The notes beneath the pieces were generated by a model. That model was not told the origin of the DNA, did no database searches, and saw only the letters and a list, made by a program, of their open reading frames with translations. From IMG/VR virus record IMGVR_UViG_3300043499_000197, positions 1 to 64,000 of that record: DNA of 64,000 nucleotides; one strand, given 5' to 3'. The DNA is from a virus. The translations under genes and the position numbers were made by a program. The stretch's first letter is position 1, and the number at the start of each line of letters is the position of its first letter. Shown here one piece after another: positions 47,756 through 57,090 of the stretch.

Positions 47756-48502
47756 ATGTCCGACTACGGCCTCGTCCTCCCCGACCATGACCTGACCGCG
47801 GCCGACTTCAAGGAGTTGGCGCGCCGTGTCGGGCGTGCCGCCTTCATGCCGCTGTTCCTGCGCTACTACGAGCGGGTGGTGACGAGCGAGGCGACGATCG
47901 AGGAGCAGCGCCGCGGGCTGGTGGACATCGCCCGGTGGACGGGTGTCGAGGAAGAGAAGAAGAGCGACCCGAACGCCAACCTGCCGGTTTTCCAGATCAT
48001 CTTCGGGCAGGCAGGCACCAGCGCGGCCAGCATCGAGGCGGTGGAGGTCATACAGCCGCCCACCCACGAGCCCTTGCCCACCCCTGACCCACGCGCACCT
48101 GACGCGCTATTAGACAGTGCGGCGGAACTGATTCCAGCGGACATGCTGAAATCGTTTGCTCACGACCTGGAAGAAGTGGCCCGGTCGGCGCAGCCGGCCG
48201 GATCACGCATGAAGGAAATAGCCGATGCCCAACCCCACGCCGCCCCATCCGCCGCTGCAGCACATGCAGACCCTCCCGCGCCTGTCGAACCCGGCCGATC
48301 CGCAGATCCACCGCCTGAGCCCGTTCGATCAGGCCCACCGGATTCCGGGCCACGGCTCGCAGCACACCGAGCGGGAATTGACTACGAGCGACCCCAAGGC
48401 TTACAACTTGCCCCCGCCGCCCCTGCCGAAACACGCGACGAGCCGGTAAGCCCCACCTTCACCCAGGCGCTGGCCGACCTGGACAGCCTGCTGGACATCT
48501 AA
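47756..48502 (+). CDS. Probable terminase small subunit, 248 aa
   Basis: It lies directly before the large terminase. The N-terminal 110 residues look folded and helical (TAADFKELARRVGRAAFMPL, then RGLVDIARWTGVEEEKKS), fitting a DNA-binding small subunit. The C-terminal half is Pro/Ala-rich and overlaps a nested gene (48225-48449), then ends with a regular helix (TFTQALADLDSLLDI). The small-terminase role is inferred mainly from position. Confidence 0.6.
   Translation: MSDYGLVLPDHDLTAADFKELARRVGRAAFMPLFLRYYERVVTSEATIEEQRRGLVDIARWTGVEEEKKSDPNANLPVFQIIFGQAGTSAASIEAVEVIQPPTHEPLPTPDPRAPDALLDSAAELIPADMLKSFAHDLEEVARSAQPAGSRMKEIADAQPHAAPSAAAAHADPPAPVEPGRSADPPPEPVRSGPPDSGPRLAAHRAGIDYERPQGLQLAPAAPAETRDEPVSPTFTQALADLDSLLDI
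48225..48449 (+). CDS. Nested small gene in the terminase small subunit gene, 74 aa
   Basis: Out of frame with the host gene, ATG with AAGGA 8 nt upstream. By hand count about 89% GC-ending codons in this frame against about 52% in the host frame over the same bases. Pro/His-rich protein (PNPTPPHPPLQHMQTLPRLS) ending in a basic tail. Function unknown; a small packaging or head protein is possible. Confidence 0.6.
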   Translation: MPNPTPPHPPLQHMQTLPRLSNPADPQIHRLSPFDQAHRIPGHGSQHTERELTTSDPKAYNLPPPPLPKHATSR

Positions 48503-49945
48503 GTGCTCCGATATGACGCCAGCCCCACCGGCCAGCGCATGCTGGACTCCCGCAAGTTCGGCCAGTTGATCTGCGGGCCAGTCGGCGGCGGCAAGAGCAC
48601 GGTGGCGCTCATGAACATGTTTCGCCGAAGTATCCGGCAGGCGGCGTTCGGCGGCATCCGGCACACCAAGCATCTGGTGCTGCGCAACACCATGGCGCAG
48701 TTGAAGAGCACCGTGAAGCCGATGATGACCACGTGGTTCGACACCCTGGTGCTGCGCCGCATGGGCCAGTGGAAGCTCACCGACCAGATCTTCGAGGCCC
48801 GGTTCCGGCTGCCGGACAACACGGTCGTGCTGTCGGAATACCTGCTGATGGCCGCCGACACGCCGGACGACGTGCGCCGGCTCCTGTCCCTGGAAGTCTC
48901 CGATGCCTGGATCGAGGAGGGGCGCGAAGTCGAGGCCGATGTCGCCGAAGGCGTGTCGGGCCGGGTGAACCGGTTCCCGGCACGGGTAGCGGGGGGTGTC
49001 ACGCAGCCCGGGGTGATCGTCAGCACCAACGCGCCGCCGATCGGCGGCTATTGGCACGGGCTGATGACCAAGCCGCCCCACACCTGGGAGATTTTCATGC
49101 AGCCGCCGGCGCTGCTGGACGACGACACCTTGAACCCGAACGCCGAGAATCTCGAGAACCTCGCGCCCGATTACTACGAGAACATCGTGCAGGGCAAGAG
49201 CGACGAGTGGATCAACGTCTACCTGAAGAACAAGTTCGGCCAGGGCGACAGCGGCAAGCCCGTGTATCGGCAGAGCTTCAAGAAGAGCTTCCACGCCAGG
49301 AAGGGCCTGCGGCCCGTCATGCAGTCGGCGCCGATGGTGATCGGCATGGACAACGGGCTCACGGCCGCGGCGGCCTTCATGCAGCAGGACCCGAGAGGCC
49401 GGGTGAACGTGCTCAACGAATGCTACGTGCCGGACGGCCAGACCATGGGCGTCGAGTCGTTCCTGGACCGGCTGCTGATCCCGAAACTGGCGGCCGAGTA
49501 CCCGGGCTTCCGGCGCGAGAACATCATCTTCGCGATCGACCCGGCCTGCTTCCAGCGCTCGCAGATCGACGAGAAGACCATCAACGCGGCGATCCTGCAG
49601 CGCGGCTTCAAGACCTGGAAGCCGCCCACCAACGATCCCGAGCGGCGCATCCAGGCGGTCGAAGGCCTGCTGACGCGCGCCGTCGATGGCGGGCCGGGCT
49701 TCCAGTTCGACGAAGAGCGCTGCGGGCACGCGATCGCCACCCATGAATGGGGCTACCGCTGGCGTCGCAGCCCGGAAGGCATCGTCTCGACGCTGGTGGA
49801 GAAGAACTTCTGGAGCCACATGGGCGACGCGGTCCAGTACGGCGCGCTGTTCTACAACACCCATGGCGCGCTCACGGCCGGCACCCAGTTCACCGGGCGG
49901 GCGCCCTTGCGCAAGATAATCCCCGCACCCTACGCCTACACATAG
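48503..49945 (+). CDS. terL: Terminase large subunit, 480 aa
   Basis: GTG start just after the previous stop. ATPase: GPVGGGKST (Lys31) as Walker A, and a DAWIEEGREV region fitting the Walker B/catalytic Glu. Nuclease: MVIGMDNG and IIFAIDPA give the Asp residues of the RNase H-like domain. It cuts and translocates phage DNA into the capsid with the small subunit and portal. Confidence 0.9.
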   Translation: MLRYDASPTGQRMLDSRKFGQLICGPVGGGKSTVALMNMFRRSIRQAAFGGIRHTKHLVLRNTMAQLKSTVKPMMTTWFDTLVLRRMGQWKLTDQIFEARFRLPDNTVVLSEYLLMAADTPDDVRRLLSLEVSDAWIEEGREVEADVAEGVSGRVNRFPARVAGGVTQPGVIVSTNAPPIGGYWHGLMTKPPHTWEIFMQPPALLDDDTLNPNAENLENLAPDYYENIVQGKSDEWINVYLKNKFGQGDSGKPVYRQSFKKSFHARKGLRPVMQSAPMVIGMDNGLTAAAAFMQQDPRGRVNVLNECYVPDGQTMGVESFLDRLLIPKLAAEYPGFRRENIIFAIDPACFQRSQIDEKTINAAILQRGFKTWKPPTNDPERRIQAVEGLLTRAVDGGPGFQFDEERCGHAIATHEWGYRWRRSPEGIVSTLVEKNFWSHMGDAVQYGALFYNTHGALTAGTQFTGRAPLRKIIPAPYAYT

Positions 49946-49955
49946 AGGAGCCTTC

Positions 49956-52307
49956 ATGGCCACCGCAATCGGACTGCCCGCACCCCCCAACCGATTCGGA
50001 ACGCCCGACATGCTGCGCTCCGGGGCGCCGGTGAGTGCCGGGATGCCAAGCACCGCGCGCTTCGGTTCCGGCCAGATGGGACCGGGCGGGCCGGTCGGCG
50101 GCGGCCAGATCTCCTCCGGCGGCGGGCCGGTGGCGCCGGTCGCCGGTCCCAATCCGTTCGGGCCGAATGTGCGCATCGGCCAGCCGGCCTACTCGGGCAC
50201 CGTGAACGGATTGATCCCGGTCAGGAACCTGACGGCGATCCTGGACGGCGAGAAGAAGGCGGCGGCCGACCGCGCCTATGCGGCCAACAACACCACCACG
50301 GTCTTGAGTCTGGTGCAACTGATCAGGAAGCACTGGCAGATGGCGAAAGACGCCAAGCAGGTGGTCGAGCGCAAGATGATCGACGCCATGCGCGCCAAGA
50401 GCGGCGAGTACTCGCCGGGCAAGCTGCAGCAGTTGCGCCAGCAAGGGTCCTCCGAGATCTACATGATGGTGTTCTCGACCAAGGCCCGGCAGGCCAAGGC
50501 CCTGATCGGCGACGTCATGCTGGGCACCGCCGACGACAAGCCCTGGACCATCCAGCCGACGCCCGACCCGGAGATCCCGCAGGACGTGGTCGAGGTGATC
50601 CTGAAAGCCACCACCGATGTCGTGGCGCAAGCCGAGATGGCCGGCGTGCCGATGACGCCCGACGAGATCCGCCTGGGCCTAAGAGAGGTGAAGGACGCAA
50701 CCAAGGCAATGGTGCTGGAGGAGGCGCGCCAGCGGTGTGAACGTGCCGAGGTCAAGATCGAGGACCTGCTGGCCGAGGGCGGCTTCATAGGGGCACTGGA
50801 CAACTTCATCGACGACCTGACCACCTTCAAGACGGCGTTCCTGAAGGGGCCGATCGTCAGGAAGCGCGGCGCGCTGAAGTGGGAGGCCCAGCCGGACGGC
50901 ACCTCGATTCCCGTCGCCACCTTCCAGAACCTGCCGGACTGGGAGCGCGCCGACCCGCTCATGATGTACCCGGCACCCTGGGCCAGGAACGTGCAGGACG
51001 GCTTTCTGATTGAACGCCACCGGCTGTCTCCTTCGGCGCTGAGCGACATGATCGGGGTCGAAGGATACAACGAGGACGCGATCCGGCAGGTGCTGGACCA
51101 GTACGCGCAGAACGGCTTGCGCGAGTGGCTGCAGGTGGACATGGACCGTCTCGCGGCCGAGAACCGCATGTACTCCAGCATGCAGAACCAGTCCGACCTG
51201 ATCGACGCGCTGCAGTACTGGGGGCAGGTGACGGGGAAGCTGTTGCGGGAATGGGGCATGACGCCCGAGCAGGTGCCCGACGAAGCGAAGGTCTACGACG
51301 TCGAGTGCTGGCTGATCGGCAGTTGGGTGATCAAGGCGGTGATCAACGCCGACCCGCTCGCGCGCCGGCCTTACTTCGCCCAGTCCTTCGAGCCGATCCC
51401 GGGCGCCTTCTGGGGCAACAGCCTGTACGACAAGATGCGCGATGTCGAGGACATGTGCAACGCCGCGGCACGCGCGCTCAGCAACAACATGGGGATCGCC
51501 TCCGGGCCGCAGGTGTGGGTGAACAATGACCGCTTGCCGCCGGGGGAGGACATCACGACTCTCTACCCGTGGAAGATCTGGCAGACCACCTCCGATCCCA
51601 TGGGCGTGGCGCAGCCCCCGGTGGGCTTCTTCCAGCCGAACTCCAACGCCAACGAACTGATGGCGGTGTTCGACAAATTCTCGATCCTGGCTGACGAGTA
51701 CACCGGCATCCCGCGCTACATGGCCGGCGTCGGCGGCGGTGCCGGCGAGGCCGGGCGAACAGCTTCGGGGATGTCGATGATGATCGGCAACGCCAACAAG
51801 ACGATCAAGAGCGTGATCTCCAACATCGACAAGACGGTGATCGCGCCGCTGGTGACCAATGCGTATCAATATGTCATGCGTTACGTGGGCGATAAAGACT
51901 GCAAGGGCGATCTGCAAGTTGTGGCTCGTGGCGCCCTCTCGCTGGTGACCAAGGATGCGGCGCAGGTGCGCAGGAACGAGTTCCTGCAAGCCACGGCCAA
52001 TCCGATCGACATGCAGATCATCGGCCTCGACGGCCGAGCCTCGCTGCTGCGCGAGAGCGCCAAGGCGCTGGATATGAACACTGACAAGATCGTGCCGAGC
52101 CCAACCACACTGGCCATGAAGGCGAAGGTGCAGGCGATGCAGGCACAAATGGCCCAAGGCGCCACCGGCCCGGGTGGCGGCATGGGTCCGGCCGCAGCGC
52201 CGCAAGGCCCTCCAGTGGTGGGCCGGCCCGCGCCCGCGGCGCCCGGAGGCGGCCGCCAACTCGATCATGCGCAAGGTCCGGTGACCGAATCCTTTCAAAA
52301 TTCATAG
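49956..52307 (+). CDS. Portal protein, 783 aa
   Basis: ATG after AGAGGAGCCTTC, right after the terminase. Long portal of podovirus size; the N-terminal 80 residues are Gly/Pro-rich, the core includes FEPIPGAFWGNSLYDKMRDV and EYTGIPRYMAGVGGGAGEAG, typical of portals with a long wing and stem, and the C-terminus is Pro/Ala/Gly-rich. Forms the dodecameric DNA entry ring. Confidence 0.85.
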   Translation: MATAIGLPAPPNRFGTPDMLRSGAPVSAGMPSTARFGSGQMGPGGPVGGGQISSGGGPVAPVAGPNPFGPNVRIGQPAYSGTVNGLIPVRNLTAILDGEKKAAADRAYAANNTTTVLSLVQLIRKHWQMAKDAKQVVERKMIDAMRAKSGEYSPGKLQQLRQQGSSEIYMMVFSTKARQAKALIGDVMLGTADDKPWTIQPTPDPEIPQDVVEVILKATTDVVAQAEMAGVPMTPDEIRLGLREVKDATKAMVLEEARQRCERAEVKIEDLLAEGGFIGALDNFIDDLTTFKTAFLKGPIVRKRGALKWEAQPDGTSIPVATFQNLPDWERADPLMMYPAPWARNVQDGFLIERHRLSPSALSDMIGVEGYNEDAIRQVLDQYAQNGLREWLQVDMDRLAAENRMYSSMQNQSDLIDALQYWGQVTGKLLREWGMTPEQVPDEAKVYDVECWLIGSWVIKAVINADPLARRPYFAQSFEPIPGAFWGNSLYDKMRDVEDMCNAAARALSNNMGIASGPQVWVNNDRLPPGEDITTLYPWKIWQTTSDPMGVAQPPVGFFQPNSNANELMAVFDKFSILADEYTGIPRYMAGVGGGAGEAGRTASGMSMMIGNANKTIKSVISNIDKTVIAPLVTNAYQYVMRYVGDKDCKGDLQVVARGALSLVTKDAAQVRRNEFLQATANPIDMQIIGLDGRASLLRESAKALDMNTDKIVPSPTTLAMKAKVQAMQAQMAQGATGPGGGMGPAAAPQGPPVVGRPAPAAPGGGRQLDHAQGPVTESFQNS

Positions 52308-52322
52308 CACACGCTGCATAAT
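52294..52322 (+). promoter_or_regulatory. Candidate late promoter
   Basis: TTCAAA (52294-52299), 17 nt, CATAAT (52317-52322), followed by CCGGC, in the gap after the portal gene. The ATG of the next gene is 15 bases behind the box, leaving a very short leader. Confidence 0.45.
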
Positions 52323-52336
52323 CCGGCCACGCCCAA

Positions 52337-52540
52337 ATGCTTAGTCCGCAAGAGCGTCTCCTGTTCGAGTCCTTGGCGCGCAACACGCGCTTGAGAGACT
52401 GGCTGGTGACCCAGAAGGGCAAGCAGATGGAAATTTTGGTCCAGGCCATCGAAGAGACGCAGATACGACGCGCGCAAGGGAATGCCGCCGCGTTGCAGCA
52501 GATCATCGACAACCTGGACGCAGCCCTGATCAGCCGTTGA
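52337..52540 (+). CDS. Small helical late protein, 67 aa
   Basis: Nearly all helical (SPQERLLFESLARNTRLRDW, then NAAALQQIIDNLDAALISR), between portal and scaffold genes, no strong ribosome site. Likely an assembly factor or minor head protein. Confidence 0.65.
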   Translation: MLSPQERLLFESLARNTRLRDWLVTQKGKQMEILVQAIEETQIRRAQGNAAALQQIIDNLDAALISR

Positions 52541-52557
52541 GGCACAGGAGTAGTTGA

Positions 52558-53514
52558 TTGGCCCTGCCAGCTAGGATTCAGCGCGACCTCGATGCCGCCA
52601 ATGCGCTTCTCGCCCCTCCACAGCAAGACCCGCAAGTGGCGCTACCGAACCCCGCCGAGCCCTTAGCAGAGGTCACGCAGGTTCAGTCCCCGGCCGCGAC
52701 GCCGGCAGCACCGCCCGTTGCGCCCCCACCGCCTCCTCCACAGGAGGACTGGGAGCACAAGTACAAGACCCTGCAAGGGGTCCACAACCGACACGTCGGT
52801 GACTTGAAGCAACGGGTGGCGGAACTGGAAGCGCACCTGGACCGGGTGCGCGCCCAGCCCGCCGCTGCCCCGGCGACACCGCAGGCGCCGGTGCTGAACC
52901 CGCAGGACGCTGAGACATTCGGATCGGACTTGGTGGAGATGGTGCGGCGCACGGCCGAAGGCATTGCGGGCAACACCATCGAGTCGCTGAACACCCGGAT
53001 TGCCCAGCTTGAGCAGCAGTTGGCTGGCGCCACCGCTGTCGCTTCGAAGACCGCCGACGAGGTGTTCTACGAGCGGCTCGATGCGCTGGTGCCCGATTGG
53101 GCGACGGTGAACGCCGACGAGGGCTTCCTCGTGTGGCTGGCCGAAATCGACCCGATGTACGGCACGCCGCGCCAGACGGCACTGACTCAAGCGGGCAATG
53201 TGCGCGATGTGAATCGCGTGGCCCATGTATTCAATTTGTACAAGGGCACGGTGCCAGCCAAGCCGAAGCCAGCGTTACGGCAGGAACCCACCGTCACACC
53301 GCGAACGTCAGGCAACGGCGCGGCCCAAGCGGTGCCCGCAGGCGGCAACCAGCAGGTCATCACTGTCCAGCAGGTCGAAGCGTTCTACAAGGACGTGCAG
53401 CGCGGGCTCTACCGGGGCCGGGACACCGAGATGTTGCAGCAGGAGGCGATCATCAACGCTGCGCTGGCTGAAAACCGAATCGTGGACGCAAGGCACGTTC
53501 CCCGCTCGATGTAA
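52558..53514 (+). CDS. Probable scaffolding protein, 318 aa
   Basis: TTG start behind AGGAG at 8 nt. Pro/Ala-rich N-terminus, then a coiled coil (HVGDLKQRVAELEAHLDRVR), then helical C-terminal half; immediately upstream of the major capsid gene, the standard place for a podoviral scaffold. No protease motif was seen. Confidence 0.7.
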   Translation: MALPARIQRDLDAANALLAPPQQDPQVALPNPAEPLAEVTQVQSPAATPAAPPVAPPPPPPQEDWEHKYKTLQGVHNRHVGDLKQRVAELEAHLDRVRAQPAAAPATPQAPVLNPQDAETFGSDLVEMVRRTAEGIAGNTIESLNTRIAQLEQQLAGATAVASKTADEVFYERLDALVPDWATVNADEGFLVWLAEIDPMYGTPRQTALTQAGNVRDVNRVAHVFNLYKGTVPAKPKPALRQEPTVTPRTSGNGAAQAVPAGGNQQVITVQQVEAFYKDVQRGLYRGRDTEMLQQEAIINAALAENRIVDARHVPRSM

Positions 53515-53541
53515 GGCCGGCGCGCTCGCTAGGAGCGCTTC

Positions 53542-54537
53542 ATGGCCACCATCACCCCTGCTGCCGTCTTTCCGGTAGCCGCACCCTACAACACCACGCC
53601 CCCGTACTCGGGCACGTTCATCCCGACCATCTGGTCGGCCAAGATGAACGCGAAGTTCTACGCCGCCTCGATCTATGGCGACATTTCCAACAACGATTGG
53701 GAAGGCGAGATCGCCAACATGGGCGACAAGGTGATCATCAACACCGCGCCCACCATCACGATCAGGAACTACGTGGTCGGCGCGGGCCTGACCTACGAGG
53801 TGCCGGCACCCCAGACGCAGGAACTGGTGGTGGACAAGGGCAAGTACTTTGCCTTCCAGGTCAACGACGTGCTGGCCTATCAGGCGCAGCCCAACCTGAT
53901 CGACGTCTTCAGCGAGGACGCGGCGCAGCAGATGCGCATCTCGATCGACTCGGCGGTCACCTACGGCGTCTTCAACAAGGCCGACGCGGCCAACATGGGC
54001 GCCACCGCCGGTGCCAAGAGCGGCCTCTACAACCTGGGCACCGACGCCGTGCCGGTCACGCTGACAGCGGCCAACGTGCTGCAGAAGATCCTGGAACTGG
54101 CCAGCGTGCTGGACGAGCAGAACATCCCGGACAGCGGGCGCTGGGTCGTGATCGACCCCTTCACGCGCCAGTTGCTGCTGCAGTCGCCGATCGCGCAGGC
54201 CTACTTCACGGGCGACGCCACTTCGCCGGTGCGCAACGGCCTGATCGGCATGATCGACCGCTTCAAGGTCTACGTGACGAACCAGTTGCCCAAGGGCGCC
54301 GCGGCCTCGCCGTGGGTCTCGGGCGATGGCACCGAGAACTCGATCGCCAGTCCCACGGGCGTCAAGCGCCGCGCGATCATGGCCGGCCACATGAGTGCGC
54401 TGACCTTCGCCGCTTCGATCACCAAGCTGGAAACGATCCGCAACCCCACGGACTTCGGCGACTACATCCGCGGCCTGAACGTGTACGGCTTCGGCGCCCC
54501 GGCACCCAAAGGGCTGGCCCTCCTGGTGGCGGCCTGA
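53542..54537 (+). CDS. Major capsid protein, 331 aa
   Basis: ATG after AGGAGCGCTTC. HK97-fold-like features: N-terminal arm, E-loop region (MGDKVIINTAPTITIRNYVV), spine and P-domain with RWVVIDPFTRQLLLQ, and a C-terminal segment IRGLNVYGFGAPAPKGLALL typical of phage coat proteins. Very GC-rich regular codon use, as expected for a highly expressed gene. A strong hairpin follows it. Confidence 0.9.
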   Translation: MATITPAAVFPVAAPYNTTPPYSGTFIPTIWSAKMNAKFYAASIYGDISNNDWEGEIANMGDKVIINTAPTITIRNYVVGAGLTYEVPAPQTQELVVDKGKYFAFQVNDVLAYQAQPNLIDVFSEDAAQQMRISIDSAVTYGVFNKADAANMGATAGAKSGLYNLGTDAVPVTLTAANVLQKILELASVLDEQNIPDSGRWVVIDPFTRQLLLQSPIAQAYFTGDATSPVRNGLIGMIDRFKVYVTNQLPKGAAASPWVSGDGTENSIASPTGVKRRAIMAGHMSALTFAASITKLETIRNPTDFGDYIRGLNVYGFGAPAPKGLALLVAA

Positions 54538-54543
54538 TACTGG

Positions 54544-54566
54544 GGTCCGCGACGCCCTCGCGGACC
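54544..54566 (+). terminator. Strong hairpin after the capsid gene, no T-tract
   Basis: GGTCCGCGA, loop CGCCC, TCGCGGACC: a perfect 9-bp stem six bases after the capsid stop and just before the ribosome site of the next gene. It may stabilise or partly terminate the abundant capsid mRNA. Confidence 0.6.
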
Positions 54567-54580
54567 TTGGAGGCTCCACC

Positions 54581-55177
54581 ATGAAGAAGCTCGAGTTTTT
54601 TCTGCCACGGATCCTTCCGTGGTGCCTGGGGGCTCCCGAGCCCCTGGTCTATCAGGCCCTGGTCGATTCGGCCTCGCAGTTCTGCGAGGAATCGACCTGC
54701 GTGCGCTACACCACCGACCCGATCACGATCATCAAAGACGTGCCGGACTACGACATCGACCTGCCGGCGGGGATGGACCTCGCGCGCGTGATGCGGGTCT
54801 GGTACGGGCCGGACCCGTGGGCCGCGCCGCAGGGCAACCCGGTCAACTGGCAGGTGACCGGACTGGACACGCTGACCATCTACCCGACGCCCACGGATGC
54901 GCTGGAGCCGGGCCGCTGGATGTTCATCGAGGTGGCGACCAAGCCCAGCCGCAACGCCTCCTCGCTGGACGACCGCCTGTACAGCGACTGGATCGAAGGG
55001 GTGGTGGGCGGCGCGGTGTACCGCCTGTGCTCGACGCCTGACCAGCCCTACACCAACCCGAACAACGCGGCGATGGGCCTGCGGGCCTTCAACGTCTGGC
55101 GCGGCAAGGCCCAGTACGAAGGCACCAAGAACCGCGTCAGGCGCGACACTGTGGTGCGGGCGCGCCCGTTCGCATGA
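54581..55177 (+). CDS. Head-tail adaptor-like protein, 198 aa
   Basis: ATG after TTGGAGG. The start FFLPRILPWCLGAPEPLVYQ, followed by ALVDSASQFCEES, matches a common pattern of podoviral adaptor or tubular proteins (P-x(5)-P-x(6)-A-x-x-x-F-C-E). The position right after the capsid gene supports a head-tail joining role. Confidence 0.65.
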   Translation: MKKLEFFLPRILPWCLGAPEPLVYQALVDSASQFCEESTCVRYTTDPITIIKDVPDYDIDLPAGMDLARVMRVWYGPDPWAAPQGNPVNWQVTGLDTLTIYPTPTDALEPGRWMFIEVATKPSRNASSLDDRLYSDWIEGVVGGAVYRLCSTPDQPYTNPNNAAMGLRAFNVWRGKAQYEGTKNRVRRDTVVRARPFA

Positions 55178-55187
55178 AAGGCCCGCC

Positions 55188-55898
55188 ATGACGACCCCCG
55201 CCAAGGATGTGCTGCAGCGCGTGGTCTGGCTGCTGCAGGACGAAGACAGCAAGCGTTGGACCGCGGCCGAACTCACGCAGTGGCTGAACGACGCCCAGAC
55301 CGCCGCGCAGACGCTGCGCCCGGACGTGACCGAGGTCGTGACCAGCGTCACGCTGGCGCCGGGCGCCATGCAGAACCTGTATGACATGGTCTCCGACCTG
55401 CCGCAGCCGCCGGTGAAACTGATGAAGGTGTCGCGCAACACCTCGGTCGAGGGGCGCTTCCGCGCCGTCCGGCTGGTGTCGCGCGAGATCATGGACGTGG
55501 TGCGCCCGAGTTGGCAGAGCGACTCGCCGGCCACCGACTGCGTGAACTACATGGTGGACGTGAACCTGCCCGCCGCCTTCTGGGTCTGGCCGCCGGCGCC
55601 GGTGCCTTCGGCCCAGGTGCCCGCGATGATGGTGGAGATCCACTACTCGGCGATGCCGCTCAAGCTGGACCTGCCTGCGGCCGACAAGACCTGGAAGGAC
55701 GTGGTCGGCGACTTGAGCGTGCGCGACCGCTTCGCGATGGTGCTGGTGGACTATGTGATGTATCGCGCCTTCATGAAGGACGCCGAGTTCGGCGCCAACG
55801 GGGCGCGCGCCAAGACCCACTTCGACATCTTCCAGTCCGCGCTGATGGCCGACGTGCAGGGCACGATGGTGGCGCAACCCACGGCCAAGGCCGCTTGA
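55188..55898 (+). CDS. DUF6682-like phage adaptor protein, 236 aa
   Basis: Starts MTTPAKDVLQRVVWLLQDED, followed by KRWTAAELTQWLNDAQTAA, matching a family of phage adaptor proteins. It probably forms a ring of the connector or tail between the portal and the tail machine. Start at the ATG after GAAAGGCCCGCC. Confidence 0.7.
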   Translation: MTTPAKDVLQRVVWLLQDEDSKRWTAAELTQWLNDAQTAAQTLRPDVTEVVTSVTLAPGAMQNLYDMVSDLPQPPVKLMKVSRNTSVEGRFRAVRLVSREIMDVVRPSWQSDSPATDCVNYMVDVNLPAAFWVWPPAPVPSAQVPAMMVEIHYSAMPLKLDLPAADKTWKDVVGDLSVRDRFAMVLVDYVMYRAFMKDAEFGANGARAKTHFDIFQSALMADVQGTMVAQPTAKAA

Positions 55899-55909
55899 GG
55901 AGCAACGCG

Positions 55910-56320
55910 ATGGCCGTCAAGCAGAAATTCAAGCTGGTGCAGAACGACCAGATGCCCGAGGTCTGGCTCTCGCTCACCGACAACATCACGGGCGATCCGA
56001 TCGATGTCAGCGACGTCGGCACCGCCGTCTACGCGCACCTGCGCGAAGTGGGCTCCAAGGTGGTGAAGGAATCGCTGGTCTGCGACAAGCTGGCCGGCGT
56101 CGTGATCGCCACCAACGAGGAGACCGGCGCCCAGACCATCAGCGTGGCGCCGCCCTACGACACGCCGGGGCGCGGCGGCCGGGCGGCGATCGTCTGGAAC
56201 GAGGACACGCTGGACAAGGCCGGCACCTTCCAGGCCGAGATCGAGGTGGTGTTCGCCGACGCCAAGCCCATGACGTGGTACGACCTGTTGCAGTTCCAAG
56301 TCCGCGAGCAGTTCGCCTGA
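55910..56320 (+). CDS. Tail-associated protein, 136 aa
   Basis: ATG after GAGGAGCAACGCG. The beginning (KQKFKLVQNDQMPEVWLSLT, then PIDVSDVGTAVYAHLR) resembles the N-terminal module of baseplate or fibre upper proteins (BppU-like). A structural protein of the tail hub is likely. Confidence 0.6.
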   Translation: MAVKQKFKLVQNDQMPEVWLSLTDNITGDPIDVSDVGTAVYAHLREVGSKVVKESLVCDKLAGVVIATNEETGAQTISVAPPYDTPGRGGRAAIVWNEDTLDKAGTFQAEIEVVFADAKPMTWYDLLQFQVREQFA

Positions 56321-56331
56321 AAGAGCCGTGC

Positions 56332-57081
56332 GTGTTCAAGACCTTCGACACCCCAGCGCCCACCGGCGAGACGATCAGCGCCAGCGTGCGCCGGCTCTCG
56401 GTGGCGTCGCAGGCGATCGAGGTCCGGGTCGATGCGACCATGGTCCAGTTCGAGGTCGATGCGCTGCTGGTGGCCTCGAACTCGAACGCGCTGCGCCGCT
56501 TCCACTTCTACTTCGATGTCTGGTTCACGGACGCGCTGGCGATGGAAGCGGGCTTCCAGTGGCCCGAGGAAGTGGTGGTGTTCACCGACGACGGCCTGGA
56601 GGTGGCGATCCCGGTCCACTGGGGCGACGACGAGGTGGTGCTGTTCGCCGAGCAAGTGCTGGGCGCGGACTTCGCCATCGAGGCGGCCGAGTTCGTGGCG
56701 CTGGCCGACTACTCGATCCAGTATGTGCTGGACTTCGCCGCCGGCGAGACGCTGCGCTTTTCCGACATGTCGGTCGCCTGGGATGGCGTCCATGCCTGGG
56801 CCGAGACAGTCGTGGCGCTCGATGCGCTGTCGGTGATCGGCGGCAACACGGTGGCGCTGCAGGAACTGGTCAGCCTGTCCGAGGTGATGATCGGCGGCCC
56901 GATCGTGACCTTCGGCGATGCCGTGCGCTGGAGCGAACTGGTTTTCTACGTGATGGACTTTGCGCTGCAGCCCGAGTCCGTGACCTGGGTCGAGGTGCTC
57001 ACGGTCTCGCTGGTCGCGAACACCGATGCGCGTCCTGGCGCCTTCATTCCTGGCTCGGCTTTGCTGGGCAGTCCGACCTGA
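56332..57081 (+). CDS. Tail-associated protein, 249 aa
   Basis: GTG start chosen after the short gap following the previous gene; ATG/GTG alternatives exist nearby. Strongly beta, acidic and with repeated short patterns (VVFTDDGLEVAIPVHWGDDE, VVLFAEQVLG, VALADYSI), suggesting a repeat-built structural protein. No known family; position implies tail or fibre attachment. Confidence 0.6.
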   Translation: MFKTFDTPAPTGETISASVRRLSVASQAIEVRVDATMVQFEVDALLVASNSNALRRFHFYFDVWFTDALAMEAGFQWPEEVVVFTDDGLEVAIPVHWGDDEVVLFAEQVLGADFAIEAAEFVALADYSIQYVLDFAAGETLRFSDMSVAWDGVHAWAETVVALDALSVIGGNTVALQELVSLSEVMIGGPIVTFGDAVRWSELVFYVMDFALQPESVTWVEVLTVSLVANTDARPGAFIPGSALLGSPT

Positions 57082-57090
57082 ACTCATAAT
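57061..57090 (+). promoter_or_regulatory. Candidate late promoter
   Basis: TTGCTG (57061-57066), 18 nt, CATAAT (57085-57090), followed by TCGCC. It is in the gap before a fibre-type gene with a good ribosome site (GAAGGA). Third CATAAT box of the late arm. Confidence 0.4.
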
